From Reyranella sp. (GTDB taxonomy: Bacteria > Pseudomonadota > Alphaproteobacteria > Reyranellales > Reyranellaceae): a DNA stretch of 64,000 nucleotides. The notes under the pieces were generated by a model. It saw nothing but the letters and a program-made list of their open reading frames with translations. It did not search any database and was not told the origin of the DNA. Shown here in pieces: positions 1 through 7,666 of this stretch (within the stretch, counting starts at the first letter, position 1; every line of letters begins with the position of its first letter). The position numbers were made by a program, and so were the translations under genes. The DNA lies in assembly GCF_004297265.1 (NCBI RefSeq), contig NZ_SCUT01000021.1, forward strand, positions 1 to 64,000, read 5' to 3'.

Positions 1-1
1 C

Positions 2-142
2 GAGGGCCGCACGCTGTTCCGCGTGTTCCCGCACAACATCCTCTATCCCGGCATCTTCCTTGCCTTGACGGTGCTGGCCATCAACATCATGGGCGACGGT
101 CTGCGCGACACGCTCGATCCCAAAATGAGCAAGAAGGTGTGA
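2..142 (+). CDS. Peptide-type ABC transporter permease (DppC/OppC family), C-terminal fragment
   Basis: Only the last 46 codons are inside the window; the gene begins before base 1. The tail ends in [14 protein letters not shown], the characteristic end of DppC/OppC-type inner-membrane permeases, preceded by one hydrophobic helix. It would form the channel with a second permease outside the window and be powered by the fused ATPase 150 bp downstream. The family is clear from the terminal motif; the substrate (peptide, nickel or glutathione type) cannot be told. The last codons form the left arm of a long hairpin (126-168). Confidence 0.85.
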   Translation, partial: EGRTLFRVFPHNILYPGIFLALTVLAINIMGDGLRDTLDPKMSKKV

Positions 143-168
143 TGCGCAGCATCGCACCTTCTTGCTCA
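126..168 (+). terminator. Long hairpin whose left arm is the last codons and stop of the permease gene
   Basis: TGAGCAAGAAGGTG (126-139) is repeated exactly in inverse as CACCTTCTTGCTCA (155-168), and GATGC (141-145) pairs with GCATC (149-153), leaving a GCA loop and one T/G mismatch. The TGA stop (140-142) sits inside the stem. No T-run follows, so it may stabilise the mRNA end rather than act as a classical intrinsic terminator. Confidence 0.7.
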
Positions 169-283
169 CCCTGAGCGCAGCGAAGCGAAGCCGAAGGGTC
201 TTGCCTCCATGCCCAAGATCGTTGCCGTTGAAAAGAGATCCCTCCACTCGGCGCGTTGCGCCTCGGTCGGGATGACGGAGTTG
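169..283. repeat. Intergenic repeat-like sequence of the type common in alphaproteobacterial genomes
   Basis: The stretch reads CCCTGAGCGCAGCGAAGCGA, then a GAAGGGTC, GAGATCCCTCCACTCGG and CGGTCGGGATGAC series. Read on the minus strand it translates to VIPTEAQRAEWRDL, a peptide I recognise from many spurious ORFs made by a dispersed intergenic repeat in Rhizobiales/Rhodospirillales-like genomes. Only one copy is in this window, so repeat status rests on recognition, not on comparison here. Confidence 0.55.
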
Positions 284-291
284 AAGTCGTA

Positions 292-1923
292 ATGTCCGCA
301 GAAACCAAGAAGCCCGTCCTCGAAGTCCGAAACCTGAGTGTCGCCCTGCCCAAGGGCGGCGACCGGGTCCATGCCGTGGAAAAGGTGAGCTTCACCGTCA
401 ATCCCGGCGAGATCGTCTGCCTCGTGGGCGAATCCGGTTCGGGCAAGTCGGTGATCGCCTTCACGGTGATGGGCCTGCTCGCCAAGGCGCTGAAGCCGAC
501 CTCGGGCGAGATCCTGCTCGAGGGCGAGAACATCCTGACCGCGACCGAAAGCCGGCTGCGCGAGCTGCGCTGCACGCGCATGTCGATGATCTTCCAGGAG
601 CCGATGACGGCCCTCAATCCCGTCATGACCTGCGGCGACCAGATCGACGAGGTGCTGAATACCCACACCAGCCTCGACGCGGCGACGCGCAAGGCAAAGA
701 TCATCGCCATCCTGGACCGCGTGAAGCTGCCGGAGCCGGAGCGCATCTATGCCTCCTTCCCGCACCAGCTTTCGGGCGGCCAGCGCCAGCGCATCATGAT
801 CGCCATGGCGCTGGTGCTCGATCCCGTGCTGCTGATCGCCGACGAGCCGACCACCGCCCTCGACGTGACCACCCAGGCCGAAATCCTGAAGCTCGTCGCC
901 GAGCTGCAGGCCGGCCAGGGCACCGGCGTGCTGTTCATCACCCACGATTTCGGCGTCGTCGCCGAGATCGCCCATCGTGTCGCCGTGCTGCGCTGGGGCG
1001 AGCTGGTGGAGATGGGCCCGACCGAGCAGATCCTGTCTCGGCCGGTTCAGAACTACACCAAGATGCTGATCTCCTCCGTCCCGTCGATCACGCCCGTTCA
1101 TCGGGGCGTGCGGCGCGACGGCACGACCATCCTGCGCACCGAGAAGCTCGGCAAGATCTATACGAGCAACGCCTTCTTCCAGAAGGCGAGGGTCGTGAAG
1201 GCCGCGGTCGACGTCGACCTCGACATCCGCCGGGGCGAGACGCTGGGCATCGTGGGCGAATCCGGCTCGGGCAAGTCGACCGTGGCGCGCTGCATCGCTC
1301 GCCTGATCGATCCGACCGAGGGCAAGGTCTATATCGGCGACACCGAGATCGCGACCATGTCGGCGAGCAGGCTGCGCCCGCATCGCCGCCGCGTGCAGAT
1401 CGTCTTCCAGGATCCCTACCGCTCGATGAACCCGCGCATCACCGTGGGCGACTTCATCATCGAGGGGCCGATGAACTTCGGCATCGGGCGCGAGGAGGCG
1501 ATGGCCCGCGCGCGCAAGCTGATGGAGACGGTGCGGCTCGATCCCAATGCGCTCGACCGCTTCCCGCACCAGTTCTCGGGCGGCCAGCGCCAGCGCATCT
1601 GCATCGCACGCGCGCTCGCCATGGAACCCGAGCTGCTGATCGCCGACGAGGCCGTGTCGGCGCTCGACGTGTCGGTGCAGAAGCAGGTGCTGGAGCTGCT
1701 CGACGAAATCCGCGTCCGCCTGAACCTCGCCGTCCTCTTCATCACCCACGACCTGCGCGTCGCCGCCCAGATCTGCGACTACGTCGCCGTGATGAGCAAG
1801 GGCCGTGTCGTCGAATACGGCTCGGCCGAACAGGTCTTCGGCTCGCCCAAGGCCGACTACACCAAGGCCCTGTTCGCCGCCGCCCCCGGCCGCAACTGGG
1901 AATTCGGCAAGTTCGCGGCTTAG
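292..1923 (+). CDS. Fused two-domain ABC transporter ATPase (DppD-DppF type)
   Basis: The 543-residue cytoplasmic protein carries two complete ABC ATPase domains: Walker A GESGSGKS near residues 46-53 and again near 322-329, two SGGQRQR signatures and two ITHD switch regions. The oligopeptide/dipeptide importer family normally has two separate ATPases (D and F); fused forms are common in alphaproteobacteria. It follows the permease fragment in the same direction and should energise it. The ATG at 292 is preferred: the open frame reaches back to a TTG at 256, but that part lies in the intergenic repeat. The substrate is unknown. Confidence 0.93.
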   Translation: MSAETKKPVLEVRNLSVALPKGGDRVHAVEKVSFTVNPGEIVCLVGESGSGKSVIAFTVMGLLAKALKPTSGEILLEGENILTATESRLRELRCTRMSMIFQEPMTALNPVMTCGDQIDEVLNTHTSLDAATRKAKIIAILDRVKLPEPERIYASFPHQLSGGQRQRIMIAMALVLDPVLLIADEPTTALDVTTQAEILKLVAELQAGQGTGVLFITHDFGVVAEIAHRVAVLRWGELVEMGPTEQILSRPVQNYTKMLISSVPSITPVHRGVRRDGTTILRTEKLGKIYTSNAFFQKARVVKAAVDVDLDIRRGETLGIVGESGSGKSTVARCIARLIDPTEGKVYIGDTEIATMSASRLRPHRRRVQIVFQDPYRSMNPRITVGDFIIEGPMNFGIGREEAMARARKLMETVRLDPNALDRFPHQFSGGQRQRICIARALAMEPELLIADEAVSALDVSVQKQVLELLDEIRVRLNLAVLFITHDLRVAAQICDYVAVMSKGRVVEYGSAEQVFGSPKADYTKALFAAAPGRNWEFGKFAA

Positions 1924-1924
1924 G

Positions 1925-2692
1925 TCAGGCGTAGCGCGCGCGCACGCGCTTCTCGACCAGGCCGGCCAGCAGGAAGGCCGCCGCCGAGATCACCGTGGCG
2001 ACCGCGCTGGCGCCGAACGCCTGTTCGGTCTGGAAGTCCGACTTGGTCTTGGCGAAGAGATAGCCCAGGCCCGACGTGCCCATCAGGAATTCCGCGACCA
2101 TGGCGGCCAGGATCGCGTGCGCTGCCGCGAGCTTGAAGGCGATCGCGAGATTGGGCATCGCCGCCGGCAGGGCGAGCCGCCACAGCACCGAGAGTCGCGA
2201 GGCGCCCAGCACGCGGAACAGGTCCTCGCTGCCCGGCGGCGGCGAGCGCAGGCCCGACGAGGCGAAGACGAAGGACGGAAAGAAGGTGATGATGACCACG
2301 ATCGCCAGCACGGTCGAGGTGTCGTAGCCCAGCAGGCGGGCGATCACCGGGATCAGCGCCACCACCGGCACCGAGCTGAACAGCACCGTGAGCGGGTTGA
2401 GCAGCCCCGAAGCCACGGGCGAGAACCACGCGGCGACGGCGAGCCCGGTCCCCACCGCCATGCCGGCGACCAGGCCGAAAACCGCGACCGCGAGCGTGAT
2501 GCCGACATTGCGGACATAGACCATGGGGTGGCCCACGAGATCACCCAGCACCGCCACCGGCGTCGGCATGACGATGGGATTGAAGCGGTTGAGCACGACC
2601 CAGAGCTGCCAGGCCAGCAGCAGCAGCAGGATGCCCCAATAGTCCTCGACCACACGCAGCAGCAGCGGCCGCTTCGGTGCTGCCGTTTCCAT
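1925..2692 (-). CDS. ABC transporter permease (SsuC/TauC family), second of two
   Basis: The 255-residue inner-membrane permease has about six hydrophobic helices and the family EAA-type loop (RVLGASRLSVLWRLALPAAM). It is the last gene of a minus-strand importer operon. Its ATG overlaps the TGA of the preceding permease (TGATG), which argues for translational coupling and fixes the start, although the frame is open further upstream. Two different permeases in one nitrate/sulfonate/taurine-type system suggest a heterodimeric channel. It ends two bases from the end of the convergent ATPase gene. Confidence 0.9.
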   Translation of the reverse strand: METAAPKRPLLLRVVEDYWGILLLLLAWQLWVVLNRFNPIVMPTPVAVLGDLVGHPMVYVRNVGITLAVAVFGLVAGMAVGTGLAVAAWFSPVASGLLNPLTVLFSSVPVVALIPVIARLLGYDTSTVLAIVVIITFFPSFVFASSGLRSPPPGSEDLFRVLGASRLSVLWRLALPAAMPNLAIAFKLAAAHAILAAMVAEFLMGTSGLGYLFAKTKSDFQTEQAFGASAVATVISAAAFLLAGLVEKRVRARYA

Positions 2693-3441
2693 CAGCCGAA
2701 CCTCGCATAGGCGGCGCGTTCCAGCAGCGTGAGCAGGCCGTAGAAGACCAGCGAGGCGCCGACCGCGAGGAGCACCGCGCACCACAGCAGCACGATCTGG
2801 AAATTCTGCATGGCGTTGATGATCAGGATACCGATGCCGCGCGAAGCGCCGAACCACTCGCCGATGATCGCGCCGATCAAGGCGGCCGGCCAGGCGAGCC
2901 GCAGCCCCGACGCCAGCGCCGGCAGCGCCGCCGGCAGTTCGAGCCGCCGGAACCGCTTCAGCCGGTCGGCCCCCAGCACGGCGAAGAGATCGCGATGGGC
3001 CGGCGTCGCCCGCTCCAGGCCCGAGCCCATCGACACGAATACGATGAAGAAGACATGGATCGACGAGACGGCCGCAGGCGTGCTGTCGCGGCTCAGCAGC
3101 ACGAGGAAGATCGGACCCAGCGCGATCGACGGCACCGAATTCAGCACGGCGGCCAGCCGGTCCGAGCCGCGCCGCAGCGGCGGCACGAGATGCGCCAGTG
3201 CCGCCAGGGCGAGCCCCGCCGTCGTGCCCCACAGGTAGCCTTGCGCCGTCTCCTCCAGCGTGGCCACGAGCGCGCGCTGGAAAAGCGGCCGCCGGCCCTC
3301 GTCGGTCAGCATCTCGAGCACGGCGCTGAGCGGCGGCCAGCTGATCCCGGCCAGCTTTAGCTGGCCGACCGTCTCCCACAGCACCAGGAACAGCGCGATG
3401 CCCGTCGCGCCCAGCAAGGCGTTGCGGGTGCCGGCGGTCAT
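2692..3441 (-). CDS. ABC transporter permease (SsuC/TauC family), first of two
   Basis: The 249-residue membrane protein has a hydrophobic N-terminus (ATGIALFLVLWETVG), about six helices and the BPD_transp_1 coupling loop (AVLGADRLKRFRRLELPAAL). It probably pairs with the permease encoded next as a heterodimer in a nitrate/sulfonate/taurine-class importer. The start overlaps the stop of the ATPase gene (ATGA), and its own stop overlaps the next start, so the three genes are tightly coupled. The substrate is not determinable; the amidohydrolase in the operon hints at a nitrogen heterocycle or amide. Confidence 0.9.
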   Translation of the reverse strand: MTAGTRNALLGATGIALFLVLWETVGQLKLAGISWPPLSAVLEMLTDEGRRPLFQRALVATLEETAQGYLWGTTAGLALAALAHLVPPLRRGSDRLAAVLNSVPSIALGPIFLVLLSRDSTPAAVSSIHVFFIVFVSMGSGLERATPAHRDLFAVLGADRLKRFRRLELPAALPALASGLRLAWPAALIGAIIGEWFGASRGIGILIINAMQNFQIVLLWCAVLLAVGASLVFYGLLTLLERAAYARFG

Positions 3442-4265
3442 GCGGTGCCGCTTCCGATCGCCTCTCCACCCGTCGAAGGAGACGGCTCCGGTTCCGGCGC
3501 CTCCAATGCCGCGGTGAGATCGTCGACCAGATGGTGGAATTCCTCGCTGCGCATGACGGCGGGCGCGCGCGGCCGCGCGAAGGGCACGACCACCTCACGC
3601 ACGATGCGGCCGGGGCGACCGCTCATCACCACCACACGGTCGGCCAGGAACAGTGCCTCGTCGACCGAATGGGTGATCAGCAGGGTGGTGATCCGGCGCT
3701 CCGACCAGATTCGCTGGAGCTCGACATTCATCTGGCGGCGCGTCACCGCATCGAGTGCGCCGAACGGCTCGTCGAGCAGCAACACCTCCGGCTCCAGCAC
3801 CAGCGCGCGAGCGATCGAGGCGCGCTGGCGCATGCCGCCCGAAAGCTGCCGCGGCCGCGCCGTCTCGAAGCGGCCGAGACCGACCAGCTCGATCAGGCGC
3901 GCAATCGCCGCCTCGTCGACCCGCCGGCCGGCGATCCGGAAGGGCAGCGCGATGTTGTCGTGGATGCTCAGCCAGGGCAGCAGCGCATGGTCCTGGAAAG
4001 CGACTCCCAGCGCATGCCGGGCCGATACCAGACCGGGCGCGGCGCCGCCGATACTGACGCTGCCGCCGCTCGGCTGCTCCAGCGACGCGACCAGCCGCAA
4101 GAGCGTGCTCTTGCCGCAGCCGCTGGGGCCCAGGATGGCCACGAACTCGCCCGGCGCTATTTCGAGCGACAGGTCGGTGAGCGCGAGGACGCCCTCGCTG
4201 CTGCCCGCCAGCGCGAAGCGCTTGCTCGCCCGGTCGATGGTGATGGAAGCGCCGCCGCCCGCCAT
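3438..4265 (-). CDS. ABC transporter ATPase (SsuB/TauB family)
   Basis: The 275-residue ATPase has Walker A GPSGCGKST, signature LSGGMRQR, Walker B LLLDEPFGALD and switch LLITHSVDEA, the wording typical of SsuB/TauB/NrtD proteins. It should sit on the cytoplasmic face of the two permeases encoded downstream. The frame is open upstream, but the ATG at 4265 places the start just before the beta strand ITIDRASKRF and five bases after the amidohydrolase stop. The last 25 residues (EAPEPEPSPSTGGEA) are a low-complexity tail beyond the usual domain. Confidence 0.92.
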   Translation of the reverse strand: MAGGGASITIDRASKRFALAGSSEGVLALTDLSLEIAPGEFVAILGPSGCGKSTLLRLVASLEQPSGGSVSIGGAAPGLVSARHALGVAFQDHALLPWLSIHDNIALPFRIAGRRVDEAAIARLIELVGLGRFETARPRQLSGGMRQRASIARALVLEPEVLLLDEPFGALDAVTRRQMNVELQRIWSERRITTLLITHSVDEALFLADRVVVMSGRPGRIVREVVVPFARPRAPAVMRSEEFHHLVDDLTAALEAPEPEPSPSTGGEAIGSGTA

Positions 4266-4270
4266 CGCCG

Positions 4271-5659
4271 TCAGGCCACCATGGCGTCGAAACGCTCCAT
4301 GAGCTTGGGCAGCCGCTCGGCCAGGCGCCGCTCGATCTCGGCGCGGTCGACCGTCAGCAGCTCGCGGTCCTTCATGACCAGCTTGCCGTCGACGACGACA
4401 CTGCGCACGTCGCGGCCAACCACGGAGTTGGCGGCGACGAAGTAGGGGTCGTAGAGCGGCAGATGGTCGAGCTGCGTGCGATCGACCAGCAGCATGTCGG
4501 CCTTCTTGCCGACTTCCAGGCTGCCGATCTCCTTCTCGATGCCGAGCGCCCGCGCCCCGCCGTTGGTCGCGACCTTGAGGATCTCCTCGCTCGGCATGAC
4601 GTTGCGGTAGGCGATGGGCGTGCCCATCACCGCCTGCTGACCGACGCGCGTCATGTGCGCCACTTGGAAGATGTCGAGCGAGCCCCAGGACGCGGCGCCA
4701 TCGGTGCCCAGGCCGATGTCGATGCCGCGCTTCCACATCTCGCTCAGCCGGTGCGGGCCGATGTGATAGTTGTTGAAGGCGCAATGACAGGCCGAAGGCC
4801 GGTGCTTGACGTAGAGGTCCATCTCCTCCGCCGACAGCAGCACCGAATGGGCGCAGTGCATGTGGCGGTCGAGCGCCCCGAGGTCATGCAGATATTCCGC
4901 CGGCCGCTTGCCGAATTTCTCGAGCGCGTAGTCGATCTCGTACACGCCCTCGCAGAGATGGGTGTGGATCTTGACGTCGAGCGCCCGGGCCGCCTCGGCC
5001 ATGGCTTTGATCAGTTCGGGCGAGCAGACGATGATCTGGCGCAGCGACAGCCAGGCCTGCACGCGATCGGTGCCCTGCTGGGTGCCCTTCCAGCGCTTCA
5101 CCAGCGCCACGTTGCGGTCGTAGGCCTGGCGCGTGGTGGCGATCATTGTCCTGGGCGCCTTGACGCCCTGGTCGACCGTACTGAGCGCGACGAAGCCGCG
5201 GATGCCGATGTCGATGGCGGCGCGGCCCATGGCGTCGGGATGCGGCCCACCCGCCTCGGCAAAGCAGGTCGTGCCGACCGAGATCATGTTGGCGTAGCAG
5301 AGCAGACCGCTCAGATAGACGTCCTCGTCCGTGAGCATGCCCTCGAAGGGAATGTAGTAGTTCTTCCACGGCGGATTCTTGACCTGCTGGCGCTGCCCGA
5401 TCTCGGCGAGCTTGCCGCGCAGCAGGGTCTGGGCGGTATGGACATGGGCGTCGATCAGCCCCGGCATGGCGATCTGGCCGGAGCCGTCGAGAGTCGAGGT
5501 CGCCGTCACCCGCCGCTTCGCGGCCGATGCCTTGCCGATCCAGACGATCCGGTTGCCTTTGACGGCCACGGCGCCATCGCGGATGACGCTGTTCCGGCCG
5601 TCGATGGTGACGACGTCGCAGCCGCTGACCAGCAGGTCGACCTTGAGCGGGCCGGCCAC
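4271..5659 (-). CDS. Metal-dependent amidohydrolase (TRZ/ATZ, cytosine-deaminase-like)
   Basis: The 462-residue cytoplasmic hydrolase has the amidohydrolase metal site: HVH (His72 and His74) in DAHVHTAQ, a later metal His in KIHTHLCE, a His in HCAHSVLL and the Asp in GLGTDGAAS. Such enzymes remove amino or chloro groups from heterocycles (triazines, guanine, cytosine, adenosine derivatives). The gene lies between the binding protein and ATPase genes of an importer, so it probably processes the imported compound. A GTG at 5659 is chosen; a TTG at 5665 overlapping the previous stop is the alternative. The substrate is unknown. Confidence 0.88.
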   Translation of the reverse strand: MAGPLKVDLLVSGCDVVTIDGRNSVIRDGAVAVKGNRIVWIGKASAAKRRVTATSTLDGSGQIAMPGLIDAHVHTAQTLLRGKLAEIGQRQQVKNPPWKNYYIPFEGMLTDEDVYLSGLLCYANMISVGTTCFAEAGGPHPDAMGRAAIDIGIRGFVALSTVDQGVKAPRTMIATTRQAYDRNVALVKRWKGTQQGTDRVQAWLSLRQIIVCSPELIKAMAEAARALDVKIHTHLCEGVYEIDYALEKFGKRPAEYLHDLGALDRHMHCAHSVLLSAEEMDLYVKHRPSACHCAFNNYHIGPHRLSEMWKRGIDIGLGTDGAASWGSLDIFQVAHMTRVGQQAVMGTPIAYRNVMPSEEILKVATNGGARALGIEKEIGSLEVGKKADMLLVDRTQLDHLPLYDPYFVAANSVVGRDVRSVVVDGKLVMKDRELLTVDRAEIERRLAERLPKLMERFDAMVA

Positions 5660-5661
5660 GA

Positions 5662-6684
5662 TCAACCCTTCTTGAGACTGGCGATCACGTCCTGCATCAC
5701 CGAGAAATCGACGAGCTTGTCGACATCCGGCAGCTTGTCGCGGCCCGAGGCCTTGGCCGCGGCGTACATCGGCCCGGCCAGCAGCTCGCGATCGATCACC
5801 AGCAGGGGCTGGTCGGGCTTGGTCGGATTCTTGGTCATCGGGATCTGCAGTTCGTTCTGCCGCGTCTGCTGCTTGAGATCGAGGCCGAGGTCGACGCCGA
5901 ACCGGGTGACGGCCAGCTTGGCCGCGACGGCCGGATCCTTCTCGTTCTCGATCCAGCCCCTGGTGAGGGCGCGCAGGAACTTCACCACCGTCGGCCGCTC
6001 GGCCTGCAGGTAGGCGCGCGAGGTGAAGATCAGGCTGGCATAGGCGCGATAGCCCATCGAATCGAACGAGGTGAAGAAGAAGTCCTTGCCGCGCACCATG
6101 CCCATGCGTTCGAGCGTGACGGCCTGGTTGGTGCCGAAGGCGGTGTAGCCGTCGCCCTGCTTGGATAGCAGCGGCTCGGGCGAGAAGCCGGCCGGCACGA
6201 ACTCCCATTCCTTGGGCAGGTTGTTCAGGGCGAGCGTGGCGTCGATCACGGTGCGCTCGTTGGGACCCTGGGCCAGGATCTTCTTGCCGACGATGTCGGC
6301 CGCCTTGAGGATCGGCTTGCCCGGCAGGGAGATGATGCCGAGCGGAAACACCGGATAGGTGCCGGCGACGATGACGAAGTCGTTGCCGCGGCCGATGGCA
6401 TCGAGATACGGCAGCCAGGTCGCGTAGCCCAGCTCTGCGCCGCCCGCCGCCACGGTGACCAGCGGCGGCGGCGCGTTGGGACCGCCCGGCAGGGTCTTCA
6501 CCTCGAGCTGCTCCTGCTTGAAGTAGCCCTCGGCCTCGGCGATCCAGAGCCCGGCATATTCGACGTTGTTGATCCAGGCGAGCGCCACCCGCACCGTCTT
6601 GGTCTGGGCGAACGCGGGGAAGGCCCCCAGCGAACCCGCCAGCGCCGCACCGCCTGTTGCCTGCATGAATGTCCGGCGCTGCAT
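5662..6684 (-). CDS. ABC transporter substrate-binding protein (SsuA/ThiY/NMT1-like), Tat-type signal
   Basis: The 340-residue periplasmic protein starts MQRRTFMQATGG, a twin-arginine-like signal ending near AFAQ, followed by an NMT1/SsuA-like fold (VRVALAWINNVEYAGLWIAE). The AWxxNxEYAG wording resembles binding proteins for pyrimidine-like or thiamine-precursor ligands, which would suit the amidohydrolase, but this is inference. It is the first gene of the five-gene operon. The frame stays open back to 6849; the ATG at 6684 is chosen because it gives a standard signal peptide. Confidence 0.88.
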   Translation of the reverse strand: MQRRTFMQATGGAALAGSLGAFPAFAQTKTVRVALAWINNVEYAGLWIAEAEGYFKQEQLEVKTLPGGPNAPPPLVTVAAGGAELGYATWLPYLDAIGRGNDFVIVAGTYPVFPLGIISLPGKPILKAADIVGKKILAQGPNERTVIDATLALNNLPKEWEFVPAGFSPEPLLSKQGDGYTAFGTNQAVTLERMGMVRGKDFFFTSFDSMGYRAYASLIFTSRAYLQAERPTVVKFLRALTRGWIENEKDPAVAAKLAVTRFGVDLGLDLKQQTRQNELQIPMTKNPTKPDQPLLVIDRELLAGPMYAAAKASGRDKLPDVDKLVDFSVMQDVIASLKKG

Positions 6685-6823
6685 CGATGCCTTCCCAAAG
6701 TTTCGTTCTACACCCTCCCGTTGCCCGCAAACCCCGTGCCAGCACGGCCTTGATGAAGCTTCCTGCCGGACCCAGACTTGCGTCATGACCTCCGACCTCC
6801 TCGAAGGCGCTTCGTTCGCCCAT

Positions 6824-6848
6824 TGCAACACCATAAGCTGGTGTTGCA
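6824..6848. promoter_or_regulatory. 25-bp perfect inverted repeat, candidate operator
   Basis: TGCAACACCA (6824-6833), spacer TAAGC, TGGTGTTGCA (6839-6848): ten-base arms without a mismatch, in the divergent gap between the importer operon (minus) and the hydrolase gene (plus). The dimension fits a dimeric GntR- or LysR-type repressor site. No regulator gene is adjacent. It lies 36 bases before the hydrolase ATG and 140 bases before the binding-protein ATG. Confidence 0.6.
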
Positions 6849-6883
6849 CGTCGTTTGTGAACTCAGGGGACCTCTAGGACCGC

Positions 6884-7597
6884 ATGAGTCTGGATTTCAT
6901 TCTCGTGGCAGGCCCCCTGGTCAGGGCGTCGAGCTGGGAGCCCACGGCCGCACGCCTGCGGGAGGCTGGACATCGCGTCCAGGTGCCGGATGTGCTGGCC
7001 GGCCATTCACGGCCGCCTTCCTGGCGCGCCTGGAACGCCCATCTCCTGAAACTCATCGATCCCTGCCGCGAATCGATTCTGGTCGGCCACAGCTCGGCCA
7101 GCGTGCTGGTCGCCGACCTGGCCGGCAGGGTGCCTTGCCGTTGCCTGGTCATCGTCGACGGGGAGGTACCGCCATCCAATGGCGCGGCTTCGCCGGTGAG
7201 ACCCGCGCTGCGCGATTTCATCAGGAGCCTGGCGGAAGCCGACGGAACCCTTCCGATCTGGTCGAGGTGGCTGGGCGATGAACGTCGCGCATCCCTTGTC
7301 GGACTCGACATCCTGGCGAGCGATCCCGTTGCTTTCGCCGAATTCGAAAGCGGCCTTCCGAAGTTCTCGGTTGATTGGTTCGACGACACAATCGACCTCG
7401 CGGACTGGGATCACGTCCCCGCTGGCTTCATTCAGACTTCGGCGATCCACGATCACTCGGCCGCGGAGGCACGGCGGCGCGGGTGGCCGGTCGTAAACCT
7501 GCACGGCACACACCTTCATCCCACCTTGAGTCCGGTCGAGACGGCCGACGCCCTCACTGCCATGTCGCGCCAGCTCGTCCCGCGCACCGGCCGATAG
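6884..7597 (+). CDS. Alpha/beta-fold hydrolase
   Basis: The 237-residue protein has the alpha/beta hydrolase nucleophile elbow GHSSAS (serine nucleophile, near residue 70), an oxyanion-type opening FILVAGPLV and a late HGTHLHPT segment likely to hold the catalytic His. No signal peptide, so cytoplasmic. It is transcribed away from the importer/amidohydrolase operon and may act on the same substrate, though only position supports that. An AGGGGACC ribosome-binding site precedes the ATG. Its end converges with purB; part of its last codons forms an imperfect hairpin at 7587-7611. Confidence 0.75.
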   Translation: MSLDFILVAGPLVRASSWEPTAARLREAGHRVQVPDVLAGHSRPPSWRAWNAHLLKLIDPCRESILVGHSSASVLVADLAGRVPCRCLVIVDGEVPPSNGAASPVRPALRDFIRSLAEADGTLPIWSRWLGDERRASLVGLDILASDPVAFAEFESGLPKFSVDWFDDTIDLADWDHVPAGFIQTSAIHDHSAAEARRRGWPVVNLHGTHLHPTLSPVETADALTAMSRQLVPRTGR

Positions 7598-7611
7598 CAT
7601 CGGACGGCCGG
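7587..7611 (+). terminator. Imperfect hairpin spanning a stop codon between convergent genes
   Basis: CCGGCC and CCGAT before and across the TAG stop (7595-7597) pair with ATCGG and GGCCGG after it, with a two-base bulge. It lies in the gap between the hydrolase and purB ends and may mark the 3' end of the hydrolase mRNA. No T-run. Confidence 0.4.
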
Positions 7612-7666
7612 GACGACGCGCTGCCGGAGCTGCGACAGGGTTCCTTCGCGCCCCCTAAAAGCCGGA

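Noticed and set aside
6685-6849. An in-frame N-terminal extension of the importer binding protein.
   Set aside because: It places 55 residues without signal character before a good Tat-type signal peptide and would run through the palindrome; the ATG at 6684 is simpler.
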